Assembly: GCF_000516985.1 (NCBI RefSeq)
Contig: NW_006917094.1
Span: 4,433,779 to 4,488,191 of the forward strand
Length of the DNA: 54,413 nucleotides
Reading direction: 5' to 3'
From: Pestalotiopsis fici W106-1
Lineage: Eukaryota > Ascomycota > Sordariomycetes > Amphisphaeriales > Sporocadaceae
Shown here: in pieces, positions 25,200 through 37,700 of the stretch
How the letters are laid out: every line of letters starts with the position of its first letter
How positions within the stretch are numbered: the first letter of the stretch is position 1
Position numbers and translations under genes: made by a program
Notes under the pieces: model-generated
The model's database searches: none
Told to the model about the DNA's origin: nothing
Seen by the model: the letters and a program-made list of their open reading frames with translations, nothing else

Positions 25200-26560
25200 A
25201 TGGCGAGCTCAACTCCCACCTCGCTCAACTTCATCACCTTTAACCAGGATCACAGCTGTCTGGCTGTAGGCACCGGCAAGGGCTTTCGCATCTACCACAC
25301 CGATCCCTTCTCCAAGATCTTCAGCAGCGACGATGGTAGTGTCTCCATTATCGAGATGCTCTTTAGCACCTCCCTCGTCGCCCTCATCCTCTCGCCCCGC
25401 CACTTGATAATCCAAAACACCAAGCGCGCCTCCGTTATTTGCGAGCTCACCTTTCCCTCGGCCGTACTGGCCGTCCGCCTCAACCGGAAGCGCCTGGCCG
25501 TCGTGCTCGAGGATGAGATCTACCTGTACGACATTCAAAACATGTCCCTCCTGACCAGTATACCCACCTCGCCCAACCCTGGTGCCATCTGCGCCCTCTC
25601 GCCCTCGTCAGAGAACTGCTACTTGGCCTATCCGCTGCCGAAACCGCGAGAAGACGGAGGCGCTTCCGACCGCCGCCCTGCACACGCGCCTCCTGCCTCA
25701 CTCTATACGCCCGTCACCTCGGGCGACGTCCTCATCTACGACACACTGACCCTCAAGGCCGTCAACGTCATCGAGGCCCACAAGTCGCCCTTGTCGTGCG
25801 TTGCCCTGAACCATGAGGGCAATCTTCTGGCCACGGCGAGCGAGACTGGCACCATCATCCGCGTCTTCAGCGTGCCGCGCGGCCAGAAGCTGTTTCAATT
25901 TCGGCGCGGTACTTATCCCAGCACCATCTCAAGTATGTCCTTCAATGCCACGAGCTCGCTCCTGTGTGTCTCTTCCACAACCGACACAATCCACATTTTC
26001 CGGTTACAGCAGCCAGGGCCCCCGTCGACGGCTGAGGCTTCCCGGGACCGTGTCACCAGAGGCAGGAGCTATGACAGCGGCAACGACTCGCCGAGCAGCA
26101 ATACCGGTTCGCCACGCAGTGATGCCGCCGAGGCGTCCAACCCACCGCCCACGAATAGGAGGCAGAGCGGTTCGTTTAGTAGCATCCTGCGGCGATCCTC
26201 GCAAATTATGGGCAGCAGGGTGGCAGGCGTCGTGGGCAACTATCTTCCGCAGACCTTTAATGAGATGTGGGAACCGCAGCGTGACTTTGCGCACATCAAG
26301 ATTCCGAGGCCCCCCCAAAGACAGGGCGCGGGGAGGAGTGTCGTTGCCATGTCTAGCAGCAGCCCTCAGGTCATGGTTGTCACATCTGATGGCGGTTTCT
26401 ATGTCTTCAACATTGACATGGAGCAGGGCGGAGAAGGATACTTGGTGAAGCAATTCTCGTACGTAATTAACATTAAACAGCCACAGCCCAGCCATAATTT
26501 GTGTCAAACTAACATGATTATGATAGTGTTCTTGACATTGATGACAAACTGGATCCGTAA
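25200..26560 (+). CDS. ATG18: Autophagy PROPPIN Atg18
   Basis: WD40-type beta-propeller that binds PtdIns3P and PtdIns(3,5)P2. With Atg2 it acts on the growing autophagosome membrane, and it also serves the vacuole. Exons are 25200-26458 and 26527-26560 (GTACGT donor, GATAG acceptor), giving 430 residues. The N-terminus ([21 protein letters not shown]) is the conserved first blade. The phosphoinositide motif FRRG is at residues 234-237. Blades continue to about 280; a long Ser/Pro/Arg-rich insertion (about 285-360) is the usual variable loop of blade 6. The final exon is only 34 bases and supplies the end [10 protein letters not shown], a conserved way for this family to finish, so I prefer it to reading through the intron. 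The gene converges on PPS1 with 1.18 kb between the stops. Confidence 0.95.
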
Positions 26561-27736
26561 AGTCACGAGACGTAAAAAGTTGGCCGCTTGGCAAGCACAT
26601 TTAACCAGGACGAGGCGGCTTCCTACAGCCATTCTTGTTTGGGCCTGGTCTATCGACTGTCGCTCGGGACGCCATGATGATGTGAGTGAGTGAGCTGCAG
26701 CCTGCTCGCCTCCCATTTCTTTTCAACTTGTAACATGTATGCATCAGCGTTTGGCGCCTTATTCAGTTATTTTTAATACCCTACTGGGGGAGACATGGGT
26801 TTAGCATTATTTATTGATTGGGACATTCAAGTATTGCTTTTACCCAATCCGTACATTTGAAATCAATGAGGTCGTGTGGCCATGACAAGATCTGATTCTT
26901 TCATCTTGATATATCGACAGGCTTTCTACATAAAGCAAGCGTCCAGCCTGTAGGAGTGGACTTCTTTTTCCCGAAACCCCCCCTTCCCGGCGTGACGTCA
27001 GCCTAGATACCTTTATATCTACAACCGTAGACGTGTGTTCGAACTTTCTTGCGTGGATTAGTATGAACAGTCAATCTTCAAGATAATCAGGGATATTTCG
27101 CAGAGACGCTAGCCGGTTGCCGTGTTACATATATGTATATATTTTCAAGTCAATGGATCCGGTAAACGACGAAATCATTATAGACATGCTATCTGGCATC
27201 GGGCCTCTTTCTTCGCCCGCCAACTTAATATCAACAACGCCATTTCGAGTGGTAGGTTGCTGTCAAATCCAAGGTTCTGCCTATTGACTCCGGACAAAAA
27301 GTGACAAATCCAAATACCATGGCAAGACTACCCCTAATGCAAGGATCCATCTCAAATCCACGAGAATAGAACAGCCTGTCCATGACAAAAAAAAAAAAAA
27401 AAAGCCCAAGCTGCCGATATGATTCATACTTAAATTTGTCCAAAATTTCCAGATCGAGAATACCATCCGGATTGTGACTAGCAAAACGAGAAGTGAAGTG
27501 CAATCATATGCCACCCGCCGAGAAATTATAATCAGAGAGAAAATGCGTCGTCAAAATGCCTGCTTGGGCCATCGTACCGTAATAGCGAAGGTATGTAAAC
27601 ACTTGGGTGTATGTCGTGATCGTCGTAAAGCCTGGAAATCTTGGTTTCCGCAGCGGGTTTCACCACTTTTTATGCGGTTGGAAAAATATGCTACCCACAG
27701 CCTTGAACAAAATGTAAGGAAAGCCAATAGTCAAAG
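26561..27736. other. 3' spacer between convergent ATG18 and PPS1
   Basis: No gene seen. It contains a palindromic CRE-type octamer TGACGTCA at 26993-27000 and a poly-A tract at about 27387-27402. A CRE box between two 3' ends is not obviously functional. Confidence 0.55.
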
Positions 27737-29894
27737 TTACCTGGCGTATGGACGATTCATGAGTGCGATTTCCCGAGTGATTTCTGACCACTCGAGCTCC
27801 CGCTTGAATAGTCCACGGCGGTGGTCGGTCGATGATGCTTTGCGGCTTTGTAATACCTCCTCCCACTTGAGTAACTCATAGGCGAACCTCAAATGAGGCT
27901 GAATGATAACGTTGAGCCGCCGGGCTCTAACGAAACAATACGCCCGGGGAAAAGAAAGGCCCAGCTCGCGCATGACTTCGGCAATGCATATGGTTGCGCT
28001 CCGTGAGACCCCGACTCGACAGTGCACCAAGGTAGCTGTGCCGTTACGCCTTCCGCGATCTGGAGAAGGTCAGTCAGTCTATTCACCAGTCTCGAGCGAA
28101 GGTATACAAGGCTGATTCGCGAGACGTACCAATAAATTTCAAACAGCTTTCAAACTCGTCTGTCAATGGGTCGATGCCGTTATCTTGCACACCTTGGACG
28201 ATCTTGACGTTTTCCGATCCCCATGCCTCTAGCTCGCCATCTCTCCACATGGCTGTCTCGCCCACACTCAGGATCTGCCTTATCCCCAGCGCCCTCAGCA
28301 AATCCGGGTTGTTGGCGTGGCCGAGGTTACCCAGGTACATGTAATCGAGAACTCGGCTCGGATAAGAACCGTCCAGACTCGCCAGCCACTTTGGTTCGTC
28401 ACGAATCATATCATTGATATCCGATATTGACTTGTCAGCACAAAGAGGCGATTCTTGTAGTAGACGTGGGGATATGGCCGTCAGCAACGCGACGTCGGTT
28501 GGGTACGCAAAGAAGTTGCGCTTCTCCGTTGTATGCAAATTGAGCCAGGCATCGGGTACAGGTTGACCAGTGCTGTAGCTATAATACGCGATACCAAGCA
28601 TGGTTGACTCGGTGTAGCCGTCTGCACAGTGGATGAGAATCTTCTTGGGTCCTGGAGGACTCAGTACTATCGAACCGTCTTCGGCCATGGATGTGTCCCC
28701 TTCGTCATCAATTTCATTCTTTGAAGGTAAAGTGCCGTGAGAAATATGCCATATCCATTTGCATGTCTCCAGAATTCCGTCCGCATCGGCGTGTGACCAG
28801 GTCGGCGGGAGAATGCTGCCGGATGATGGAAAATCCAAGAAGATCTGCGAGGTGCAATTGGCTGAGCCATTGGCAATAGCATGGAGAGGAGATGGGTTGA
28901 GCCGACCGAGATCGCTGCACTCGATTAGAATGTCATATTGACGCTCTTCATCACTGGATGGCTCAGGTGTCGGCCCTAGCCACACATTACTTGAAATCTC
29001 GGATGCCTTGGTCATGGCGTACATTTCAAGCCGCTCTTGCTGAAAAAAGTCCAAGACATCCCCGGTGAGCTCACCGGCCCCGTCAATTGACACAATCTCG
29101 GCATGGTCCTTCTCAAAGATGCTAAATGGGGAGGAGCAGATAAATGTGCTGTAAAGTGGGATAGTGTCTCGCTGATCTTCGTGCCTTTCACGCCATTTAG
29201 CCTGTGCCGATGCCACTTTCCAGGCAACATCTCGCAAGGTGTTGGCATTGTCGCCATAGATGATAACGTCAGATGTCATGGCGGATTTGGCCGTCTGGAT
29301 TTGAAAGTTCCTGACGGAGAAGCCCTCTTTCGGGTCCACGTCCAAGAACTGGCCGACAGATCCAGGTTGTAGGAAGTCGGCCGGGGCGATCGCGCCCTTG
29401 AGCTTTGCGCAAGTGAGATCGCCATCAGCCTTGACGATAGTCACGCCTCTCAGGCAGACGGGTGTTCTTCTGAGTGCTTTCCTCCGGGCAATGAAGAAGG
29501 CTTGTTGCACATGATTGCTCGGGTGCAAACCATGGAACCAGGGAAAGACAAGGGAAGGGTCTGGAAGAGGCTGGCGGGACTGATAATCCAAAGCAGCGGC
29601 AACATCTGCAGCATTGATCTTATACAAAGATAGCGGACCGGAATCGACTCTGATATATTTGTCCGGGGGATAGAGCAGCGACGCCTGGCGTGACTCGGCC
29701 TCTTGCAGAGGAGATGGCGGCGGAGTGTTTGGGTCTTGTGAGAGAGCTGGTCCGGTTGGACAGACTGGGAGGTGTTTATTTGGCACCGGCTGTTGCTGCT
29801 GTTGCGTGTCGAGGGTGATTGGCGCCGGCAGTGTCACAATGCCAGACGAAGATCGGTGGGGCGCGATGGGTCTGGGAAGCGCAATAGTCGCCAT
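27737..29894 (-). CDS. PPS1: Dual-specificity protein phosphatase Pps1
   Basis: Fungal dual-specificity phosphatase removing phosphate from tyrosine and serine/threonine; yeast Pps1 is linked to S-phase progression. Exons are 29894-28130 and 28059-27737 (intron of 70 bases, GTACGT to CCAG), giving 695 residues. The active loop HCRVGVSRS spans 601-609, with nucleophile Cys602 and Arg608. Its helix and flanks (SFPRAYCFVRARRLNVIIQP) match the family. An earlier phosphatase-like loop at 422-430 (HCADGYTES) keeps the Cys but has Glu429 where the phosphate-binding Arg belongs, so the first domain is probably inactive. A short Gln run near the N-terminus comes from a CAA/CAG tract. The intron splits the last domain just before its loop, and the joined sequence KFI-D-RGRRNGTATLVHC is typical. 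The C-terminus ends MNRPYAR. Confidence 0.94.
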
Positions 29895-30339
29895 AGCTCC
29901 AAAGGTGCTGCTGCTGTTGCTGCCCTGCTAGCGTAGCCAGGTGAGTTTACCTAGGTCGGTGGGGTGGTATGGTCAAACGGCCCGTATTTTTCTTTGGGGG
30001 GGAAAATGAATCGAGAAGCGAAGCGATTCCCAGGATCATAGCATCAAAGCATTCAACCAAGGTGAGAGGCAGGATGCGCCCTCCTGAGTTATACTGCTTA
30101 TTTTCTTCCTCGTTGCGCCACGCGACCGATTTTCGTCCAACGGTGCGCGGGGTAGGCGGCAGTCGTTGGGTGCTACAAGGTCAGTCTTGAGCGAAGCGCT
30201 TGAGGCGCCGTGTGCGGGTCTTGGTGCAGATATGCTACTACTATGTTGTGCGAACGGTCCAAGGACGGACTATGGAAACATCGAGTATTAGTGATGGCGT
30301 ATTGAAGTTACGAACACAGAAAAGAAGGGATAGCAAAAG

Positions 30340-30374
<35 letters not shown>

Positions 30375-33300
30375 AAACGTGGAGAATGGAATTTGGAAGA
30401 GGCGAGGTGCCGGGAGGAGTAGGAGTAGAGAGTTTGAGAGGAGGCGGGGAGGGTATATCAGGAATGTTTCATACATTTGAGCTGTGCGTGATTGGAGGTA
30501 CAATCTTATCGTGGCTCTGGACCCCTGTTATATAACGATGTATCTAACCTACCTAGTCAGCAAGTGGTGTGCAGGACACAGCAGCAGCGCCCAGTCAGTT
30601 TGGACAGACAGCAGCGTACCAATGTAGACAGTAGGCGAGGGTTGGATGATAATGTGGGTAAGGTAGCCAGGGCCGGAGGGTGGTGGATAGGTGTAGGAAA
30701 GATGAATATATAATGGATGGAAGGAGAAGACAATGTAGCCGATAAGGCTCGGACAATCCAAAGCAGGCAACAGACGGGATCACGACACGAAGCAGTGATG
30801 ACCAGGTACAGAAGTCGAGTCTTGCAAGAAAGTATGGACGTGCAAGTAGGCAGAACAAAACAGTACGATTCGATCCTCTCTTCTCGACAAGCAATCAGTT
30901 AATAGTAGGTAACAAGTAGGTGATCAGTCTATGATGCGCAATCCTCCTTGACCGGGGTGGAGATTGAAACGGGCAGCAACGGAGAATGAGTGGAAGAAGA
31001 AATCAAGAGAACCAAAACTTCGAGGGCTAGACTTTGGGCTGGGCTTGAGGTGGCGCATGGAAAGACGACGACGGCGACTACTGGGAGCTTTTTTGTACCG
31101 ACCGACCACTGAGCCCAGCCAACCCGCAGCAGTAGCAGCAGCACTTGCTTAATGTATAATGTGATAATGCAATGTACCTAGCTACTATTCTCATCACTAC
31201 CTACCTGCTACGCACCTAACCCTGATGTATTTTTATTACTTCAGTGTTTATTCATTGGAGATGATCTGCAGCGTCGTCTGAGACAAGGGGCGGCGTCGCA
31301 CACCCTAATACTCTCTCTCTCTCTCTCTCTCCCTTCTTTTCTTGTGTACTGAAGCTATGGTAATAACTAAAAGTGATGGCCCCATGTCATGGGCGGGGGA
31401 GGGGCTTGACTCCTGGTAGCTAAGGTACATATCCTCGTTATTAGTAGTAGATATGAGATCCACATGGTGGCTACCTGTAATACACTGTACTTCAGCCATG
31501 GCAACTCCCACATTTGACTGACAACGTTGAGATTGAACACTCGCTGCTGTCGGTCCGCTATTGAGCAATTCAAGTTACATGACGGCTTATTTGATGCCGC
31601 CGCTATTTCAAGTATTCCTCCATGTGATTCATCGGCATGCTCTCTACTTTGCCCATGTCGACGCATTTCTCGACTTGAGATTCAAATGAAATCTCGTCCC
31701 CCTACCGGTGGGCTCTCTCAGAAATGGTGATGAAACTCCGGCGAGCTTTGAGACACGACGAATGGGCCAATTGCTACTTATTTTACGGCTTCATACTTCT
31801 TAACGGCGTGAATATTCTATAAAGTGAAGGGGATATTGTAGCATACACTGATACCAGACTATAATTGCTGTTCTCTTGCTCTTGTTGTTATTCCAAGTAC
31901 GTGATTATTGTGGCCGATATTTGACTACAAGTTTCATAGACATATATGCATGATGTAGTAGTAGGTTACTATTGGTAAGTGACTTGTCCAAACGGGGTTG
32001 TTGCAAAGCTCGGGTCGCTGCCAAAGTAAAGTGAGGCAGGCAGGCCTGTCTGGTACATGGTAATGTAGAATAAATATATATATTTTTTTTTATCTTGGGC
32101 GGACATCGGTCGCCATGAGTGATCCCCCTCTCCTCGTAAATAACAGTAATAACCATGGTGTATGCCATGCGGAGTCTGCCGCTACTCAATGCGCCAGAAC
32201 AAGGTTCATTTGCAAACTACGAATGAAAATGAGTATGGGCGCTGGCAAAGGTAGAGCGAACCTTGATAGGCCTATTCTCACATGGAGGACCCGAGATGAG
32301 TGGTTGCACAGCACGGGCTAAGGCAGGTTGGGAACGAGGGGCGACTAACAATATGCAGAGGCTGGCCAATAACGTCAGATATTGCTGTCTACCTTGATGT
32401 ATTGAGAAAAGCCCATCTCGAAGCACGGCCAAGCGAGAATGTGTCTGGTCTTGCTCATCCTAGTTCTGCCTCCTCGATTTTTTTCTTCTTCAAAATAGTT
32501 GTGGTAAGCGTTAAAGATCCTCACAAAACCAATATTGCAACATGACAATCCCTCGAGTAGAATAAACCATAAAACTGCGAAATTGAGTAGCGACATCATG
32601 CCGACTTTATCTGCTTGACTCGGGACTACGACTGCGCCGCCGATGTTCATGGCGATCCGGCAAAAGCTTCCTTGACCCCAATTCGAGCTAGGGTTGCCGC
32701 TCTGTTGCCTCGCACGGACAGGCTGAATGCCATGTCAAAGCATGACGGTCATCGAGATAACCCTCAGATCCACAAAGGTCTTGCTTGTCCTTGTCTGATA
32801 TCTTTTTATCTTCTTGTCCTCGTTGGATAAAAATCATTGATCCTATTCGAATACCTGGGCGTGTTAACCATCCGATTTAACTATATGTGAAAGTGCCGCC
32901 TAGGTGTGCCCAGTCTTAGTCATAGGTAAACTGTCGTGTATAAGATGATCAGCCCTGAGAGAGGAGAATATCGAAACCTGGGTACGATGTGTACAACGAC
33001 AGCCATGCTTATTATGGGAGAATATAAGATACACGCAGTACTAGGTACGTTAATTGTTCATTCCTCAAGCTTGCCATCTGTCACTTACCTAAGGTACTAA
33101 CCTAGTATGCATGTGGAGCCTCTTATGCTAGTAATTCGATTCCCGGGCCGCTTCAAGTGGGTTGCAGAGTAGCGTATCATCGTGGCAGCCCACTAACAGA
33201 AAAAGGGCGATCCGATTCTCTCAGTCTCTAAACGTGAACCACCGTCGGGGGTTCAGGGCGGGCATTGGGATGGTGCCTGTACGAAGTGCCAAGTTTACTT

Positions 33301-34710
33301 GGTATTACTCATTCTCCTTTCCTGAGATATTAAGGGACCAAAAGCCGCATAGACTAATCACTAATGGATAGAAAGTTTTATTTGGTGAGCTCATGTATCG
33401 GGGGTGATATTCAAGAGCAACAAATAAATGAATAGTCGAATTATACGGACAAAATACGGTTCTCTCACTTGCTATTATATAATCATTAACGATCAAGGCA
33501 GAATTTTGCCTCTAGGGTGGCCGGCGCTATAAAATATCACGGGGCCAGGTGATCGTTTACTGTTGGCAGCTATAAACGAGAATTCTCTGCACGTTTCCAC
33601 ATACTAGGTATTATATATTGGCGAAAAACGCAAAGATGACCTGTAAATTTGAGCAAAGAACCATCATTGCTCATTATTTCTATTCTCTCTTTTCTTTTCC
33701 TTACACCCGAGATTTTCATGGCCGTGTTTGATTTGCATTCTATGAATAATGCTAAGATTGAGGGGAAAAGAAAAAGAGTGCATCATGTTCGCCCAGCTTG
33801 ACTCGGCGTTGGTATGGGTTGTTGTTAGTGGTCAGCATCTTGGCATGTCATGTGAAATTACTTACATGGCGTACATGCATATCTCCACATCGTACTAGTG
33901 TAGATGTACAGATTACCACATGCCAGACGTATTTGACATAGCAGACTTAGTGGGTACCTCCAGGGCTCCTTCGTACACTACTACGTACTGCTACTAGTAA
34001 CTAGACCTATGTGTTTTCAGCTAACCAAATGCACAAGAGTACATCAGTGGTGGATTGGGTGCCAGGCTGCCAGCTATCATAGCACGAGCCACGCCCACGT
34101 CATCAGCTCGTGGGCGGCAGCTCAATATGGATGTACCTACGTTCGGAACCGGGCACTAAGGGAATGAGAGGACACCACATGCAGCCCAACCAGACAGCCT
34201 CATCGAACCCCGATAACAGGATTCCGCTGTACCTAATCTCGCACCTCGCCGCCGAAACCATGCCTTTTTTGCTTCTGCCTTGTCTGCTTACACGACAGCA
34301 AGTTCCGCGGCGCGCTGCGGCCTCTTGCAGGGCAATTTTACTCAAAGTAATTATGAGCTTCCCGCCCGCCTGAGACGAAGAGACAGAGACGAAACCTGTT
34401 CTGTTATGTGGCTGTTTAGCTGGAATCAAAGGAATTAAGGCGCTCGTTGGTTGCAGCTACCTTGATACAATCGCCGCCTCTACCAATATTATTCCAACAA
34501 CCCCCAGTCAGGCATCCAACCTGGAGCCAAGAAGCCATGCCTGCTAAGCATCTGTCTTGTGCCATTTCGTCCTCCCTGCTCCTCAGCCGATAGCACAAAT
34601 ATCTCTCTCTACAAAGTGCGTATTTCCTGTGGCATCATATCGGGAAGCCTAGACGCTCAATTGCACAGCAGAACCAAGCCGAGGGGGCAAGACACCACAG
34701 CATCCTCGCC
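29895..34710. other. Large gene-free region between PPS1 and the DDHD gene
   Basis: Divergent spacer of 4.8 kb with the promoters of both neighbours. A GA run lies at 30343-30371 and a CT run at 31311-31331. TACCTACC motifs occur near 31197. The interrupted palindrome CGCCCACG..CGTGGGCG lies at 34092-34116. Short frames such as 32375-32650 minus include one hydrophobic stretch but no matching splice signals that I trust. No gene called. Confidence 0.5.
30343..30371. repeat. GA microsatellite
   Basis: Fourteen GA units about 450 bases upstream of the PPS1 start. Confidence 0.95.
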
Positions 34711-37700
34711 ATGCCAGCGCCAACAAGAAACCATCCCCGGGCTCTTGAGTCTCACAATTATGGCCCAAAGTGTCGTTTGGCGCCTGTCGTCCGCCCTTTC
34801 GCCCCAGGTGGTGGTGGTGGTGGTGTTGACGCGATCCCGCCTGTCGCCGCCCAGTTCTTCTACACCTCACCGATACCCATAGACGATCCTCTATCAACAG
34901 CCAAAATCGCCGGCTCTTCTGACACCAAGTCAGCCAGCAACAAGCCGCAGCCTTTCTCTGAAGGCGACAATAACGCATTGGAGAAGGCATGGTTGGGTCT
35001 TGCCTCTGATGACTATCGCCGTAATCACAACCAAGCACGACGCAACCGAAGCCCAAGTCCATCCCTCGCCCAAGCAAACGCTACCAGGCTGCAAGAGATT
35101 GTACATGACTTGGCAGTGAAACATAAGGAGAAACATGCAAGAGAGGGCCCTGGCCGTGAAAACATGCCCGGTGTCGTAGATACTCTACCAGATGCCGATA
35201 CAGTGTTACCGCTATGCTGTTCAGATCTGCTGCCAGACGTGGGTATTCAGCTACGAACTTCCTTTTGTGCTGTGGCGCGGAGGCAATATAGCGTATTGGA
35301 CCGAGATAGAGTTGCCCAAGACGTCATGAAGCAAATGGAAAGCTTGGAAACAGATTTGACCGCGACCGTCATAAATCAACAGGGCCCGACTTCAGATGCG
35401 TCGAGAGGCCGAGGCCGAGGCCAAGGACGAGGCAGGTCTTTGGCAAAAGGCCCATCTTGGCTACAAGAAAATCACAACGCCCCTTTGGAGCGCCTTCCGA
35501 GGTCTGATTCCCGACCGTCAAGCCGGATGAGCACAGAGGCATCGAGCCGACAGGGTTCTCGTGCTCGAGCTCAATCATGGCTTCCGTCGCAGACTTCTCT
35601 GGGTGATGATGCACATGGAGCCTTGCGCTCTGGTGGCCAAGATGATGGTATCACTGGGAAACCGTTCCTGAGAGTAGGTAGCCCAGAGGTGATGCAGTTT
35701 CCGATCTCAAACTCTCTCCCTACTTCTTCATCCGACGTGAAAGCAACCGATAAGGAGGTGAAAGACGACCCGGTCACAGACGTCAGGGCGTCACATCCCT
35801 CCCTGCCAAGACTGCCTTCTACACTACCAGAACGAGAAACGAGGACAACACGAAGTGGTACGACCAACGTGCCAGTCGGTGTTTCGCGGCTACACGAGGT
35901 TTCATTACCTGCATTGCAGATGAAGCCCATCTACTGGTCTCCTGTCAATGATATAGCTGCCGTGCTCCGGGCTACATGGTTCTACAAGGACAACATGGAG
36001 CCTATCGATCCCACTGTGGCGAATCAACTTGAGGCAGGCTATCAGGATCTCAAGCCATATACAGAGACTTGGAATGATGAACTCCGTTGCGCGGTCGAAG
36101 TCGGGCCTCTTGGAGAAGAAAAGGTATCCCATCCTCTTTGGTCCAGGCCACCACAAACCAAACCCAAAACCAAGGAAAAAGATATTGTACAAGAGGCAGT
36201 CATTTCAAGCAATCCTTTCTGCGCGGCTCGCTGCTTCAAGGGCGAAGCGGCTGCTCAGGGCAGCTTGCTCCACTCCTCAAACGAAGATAATTCTATTGAG
36301 ATAGAGTCACACCGGAAATATGAGCAGTACCACGTTATTTACAAGGATGCTAGTCTGGCATTTCTTCTCAAGCCCAGCCTGAGACCTTCGGCATATTACG
36401 GCCGGCGCCCGGTGGCAAAGATCATGAAGAATTTCAATATTGGCATCCCAGTGGTTCGGGGGTTCGATCGGGAAGAGTATGAAAAGATACATGCAAAGAA
36501 GACTACCCCTCATAGGACGATACCAGCTAGGTCAGCTGCCAGCGAGGCACCAGAAAGTACCGGTCAAGATGTGTGTCCGGCATGCAAGCATGCGAAAGAA
36601 CGTGGGCAAGTAACCGACCTGATTCTCGTCGCGCACGGCATTGGACAAAAGTTGGCAGAACGAGTTGAGAGCTACCACTTCACGTTTGCTATCAATACTT
36701 TTCGAAGAATGATTAACGTCGAGCTGGGCTCAGAAGCCGTCAGGGAGGTCCTCCGTGATGGACAGAATGGTATCATGGTTCTCCCAGTCAACTGGCGACA
36801 AAACCTGTCATTCGAAGAAGGTGGGCCCATGAAGGAACGAGACAAGGCCGAATACATGCCAGAAGGGTTTGGACTCAAAGATATTGAGCCCAAGACCATT
36901 CCTGCCGTGCGAAGCATGATTTCGGACATTATGTTTGATATCCCATTCTACATGTCACACCACAAGCCCAAGATGATCTCAGCGTTGGTCGGTGAAGCAA
37001 ACCGAGTCTATAGGCTTTGGTGTCGTAATAACCCTGGATTTGCCGAGAATGGCCGTCTGCATCTGATCGGCCACTCTCTGGGGAGCGCCATGGCCCTGGA
37101 GATCCTTTCAAAGCAACCAACGATTACGCCGCCACTGAATCTTGACTCAAACATACGACTGGATCGATTCGAATTCGACGTGAAGAACCTGTTCCTTCTG
37201 GGCAGCCCGGCAGCGTTCTTCTTGCTGCTGGAGCGAGGCGCATTGATCCCTCGGAAGGGGCGACAAAAGCCAGGCGCAGATCCTTCGGATACATCTTCGA
37301 CTGATGTCGCTGGCGAAGCCGGACTGTTCGGATGCCTAGCCGTTGATAATGTTTACAATGTACTCGCTCGCGAAGACCCAGTGGCCTATTTGTTGAACGG
37401 AACCATAGATCCCAAATACTCTGCCAGTCTCAAGACAGCCTATGTGCCCAGCGTCAACACCACTCTTCTGCAGTCCGTGGGCCATGCTGTCCGCAGCTGG
37501 GTTCCGGGCGCAGGCCCGACCACGACGAATGTCGACAATCCGGCACTTGTCAAGCCGCCCACTTTACGTCTTCCCTCCCAGCTCGAGCTGGAAGTGCACG
37601 ACTTTACGCGCGAAGATATTGCCGAGAAGAAGGCCTTCTTGCTCAATGACAATGGGCAGATTGACTACTTCCTTCGATCAGGTGGCGGACCTCTCGAGAT

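Noticed and set aside
26004..26600. 198-codon minus-strand frame
   Set aside because: Shadow of the ATG18 insertion loop; composition follows the sense gene.
32375..32650. 91-codon minus-strand frame with a hydrophobic stretch
   Set aside because: One membrane-like segment only; no convincing splice partners or start, so chance is the simpler reading.
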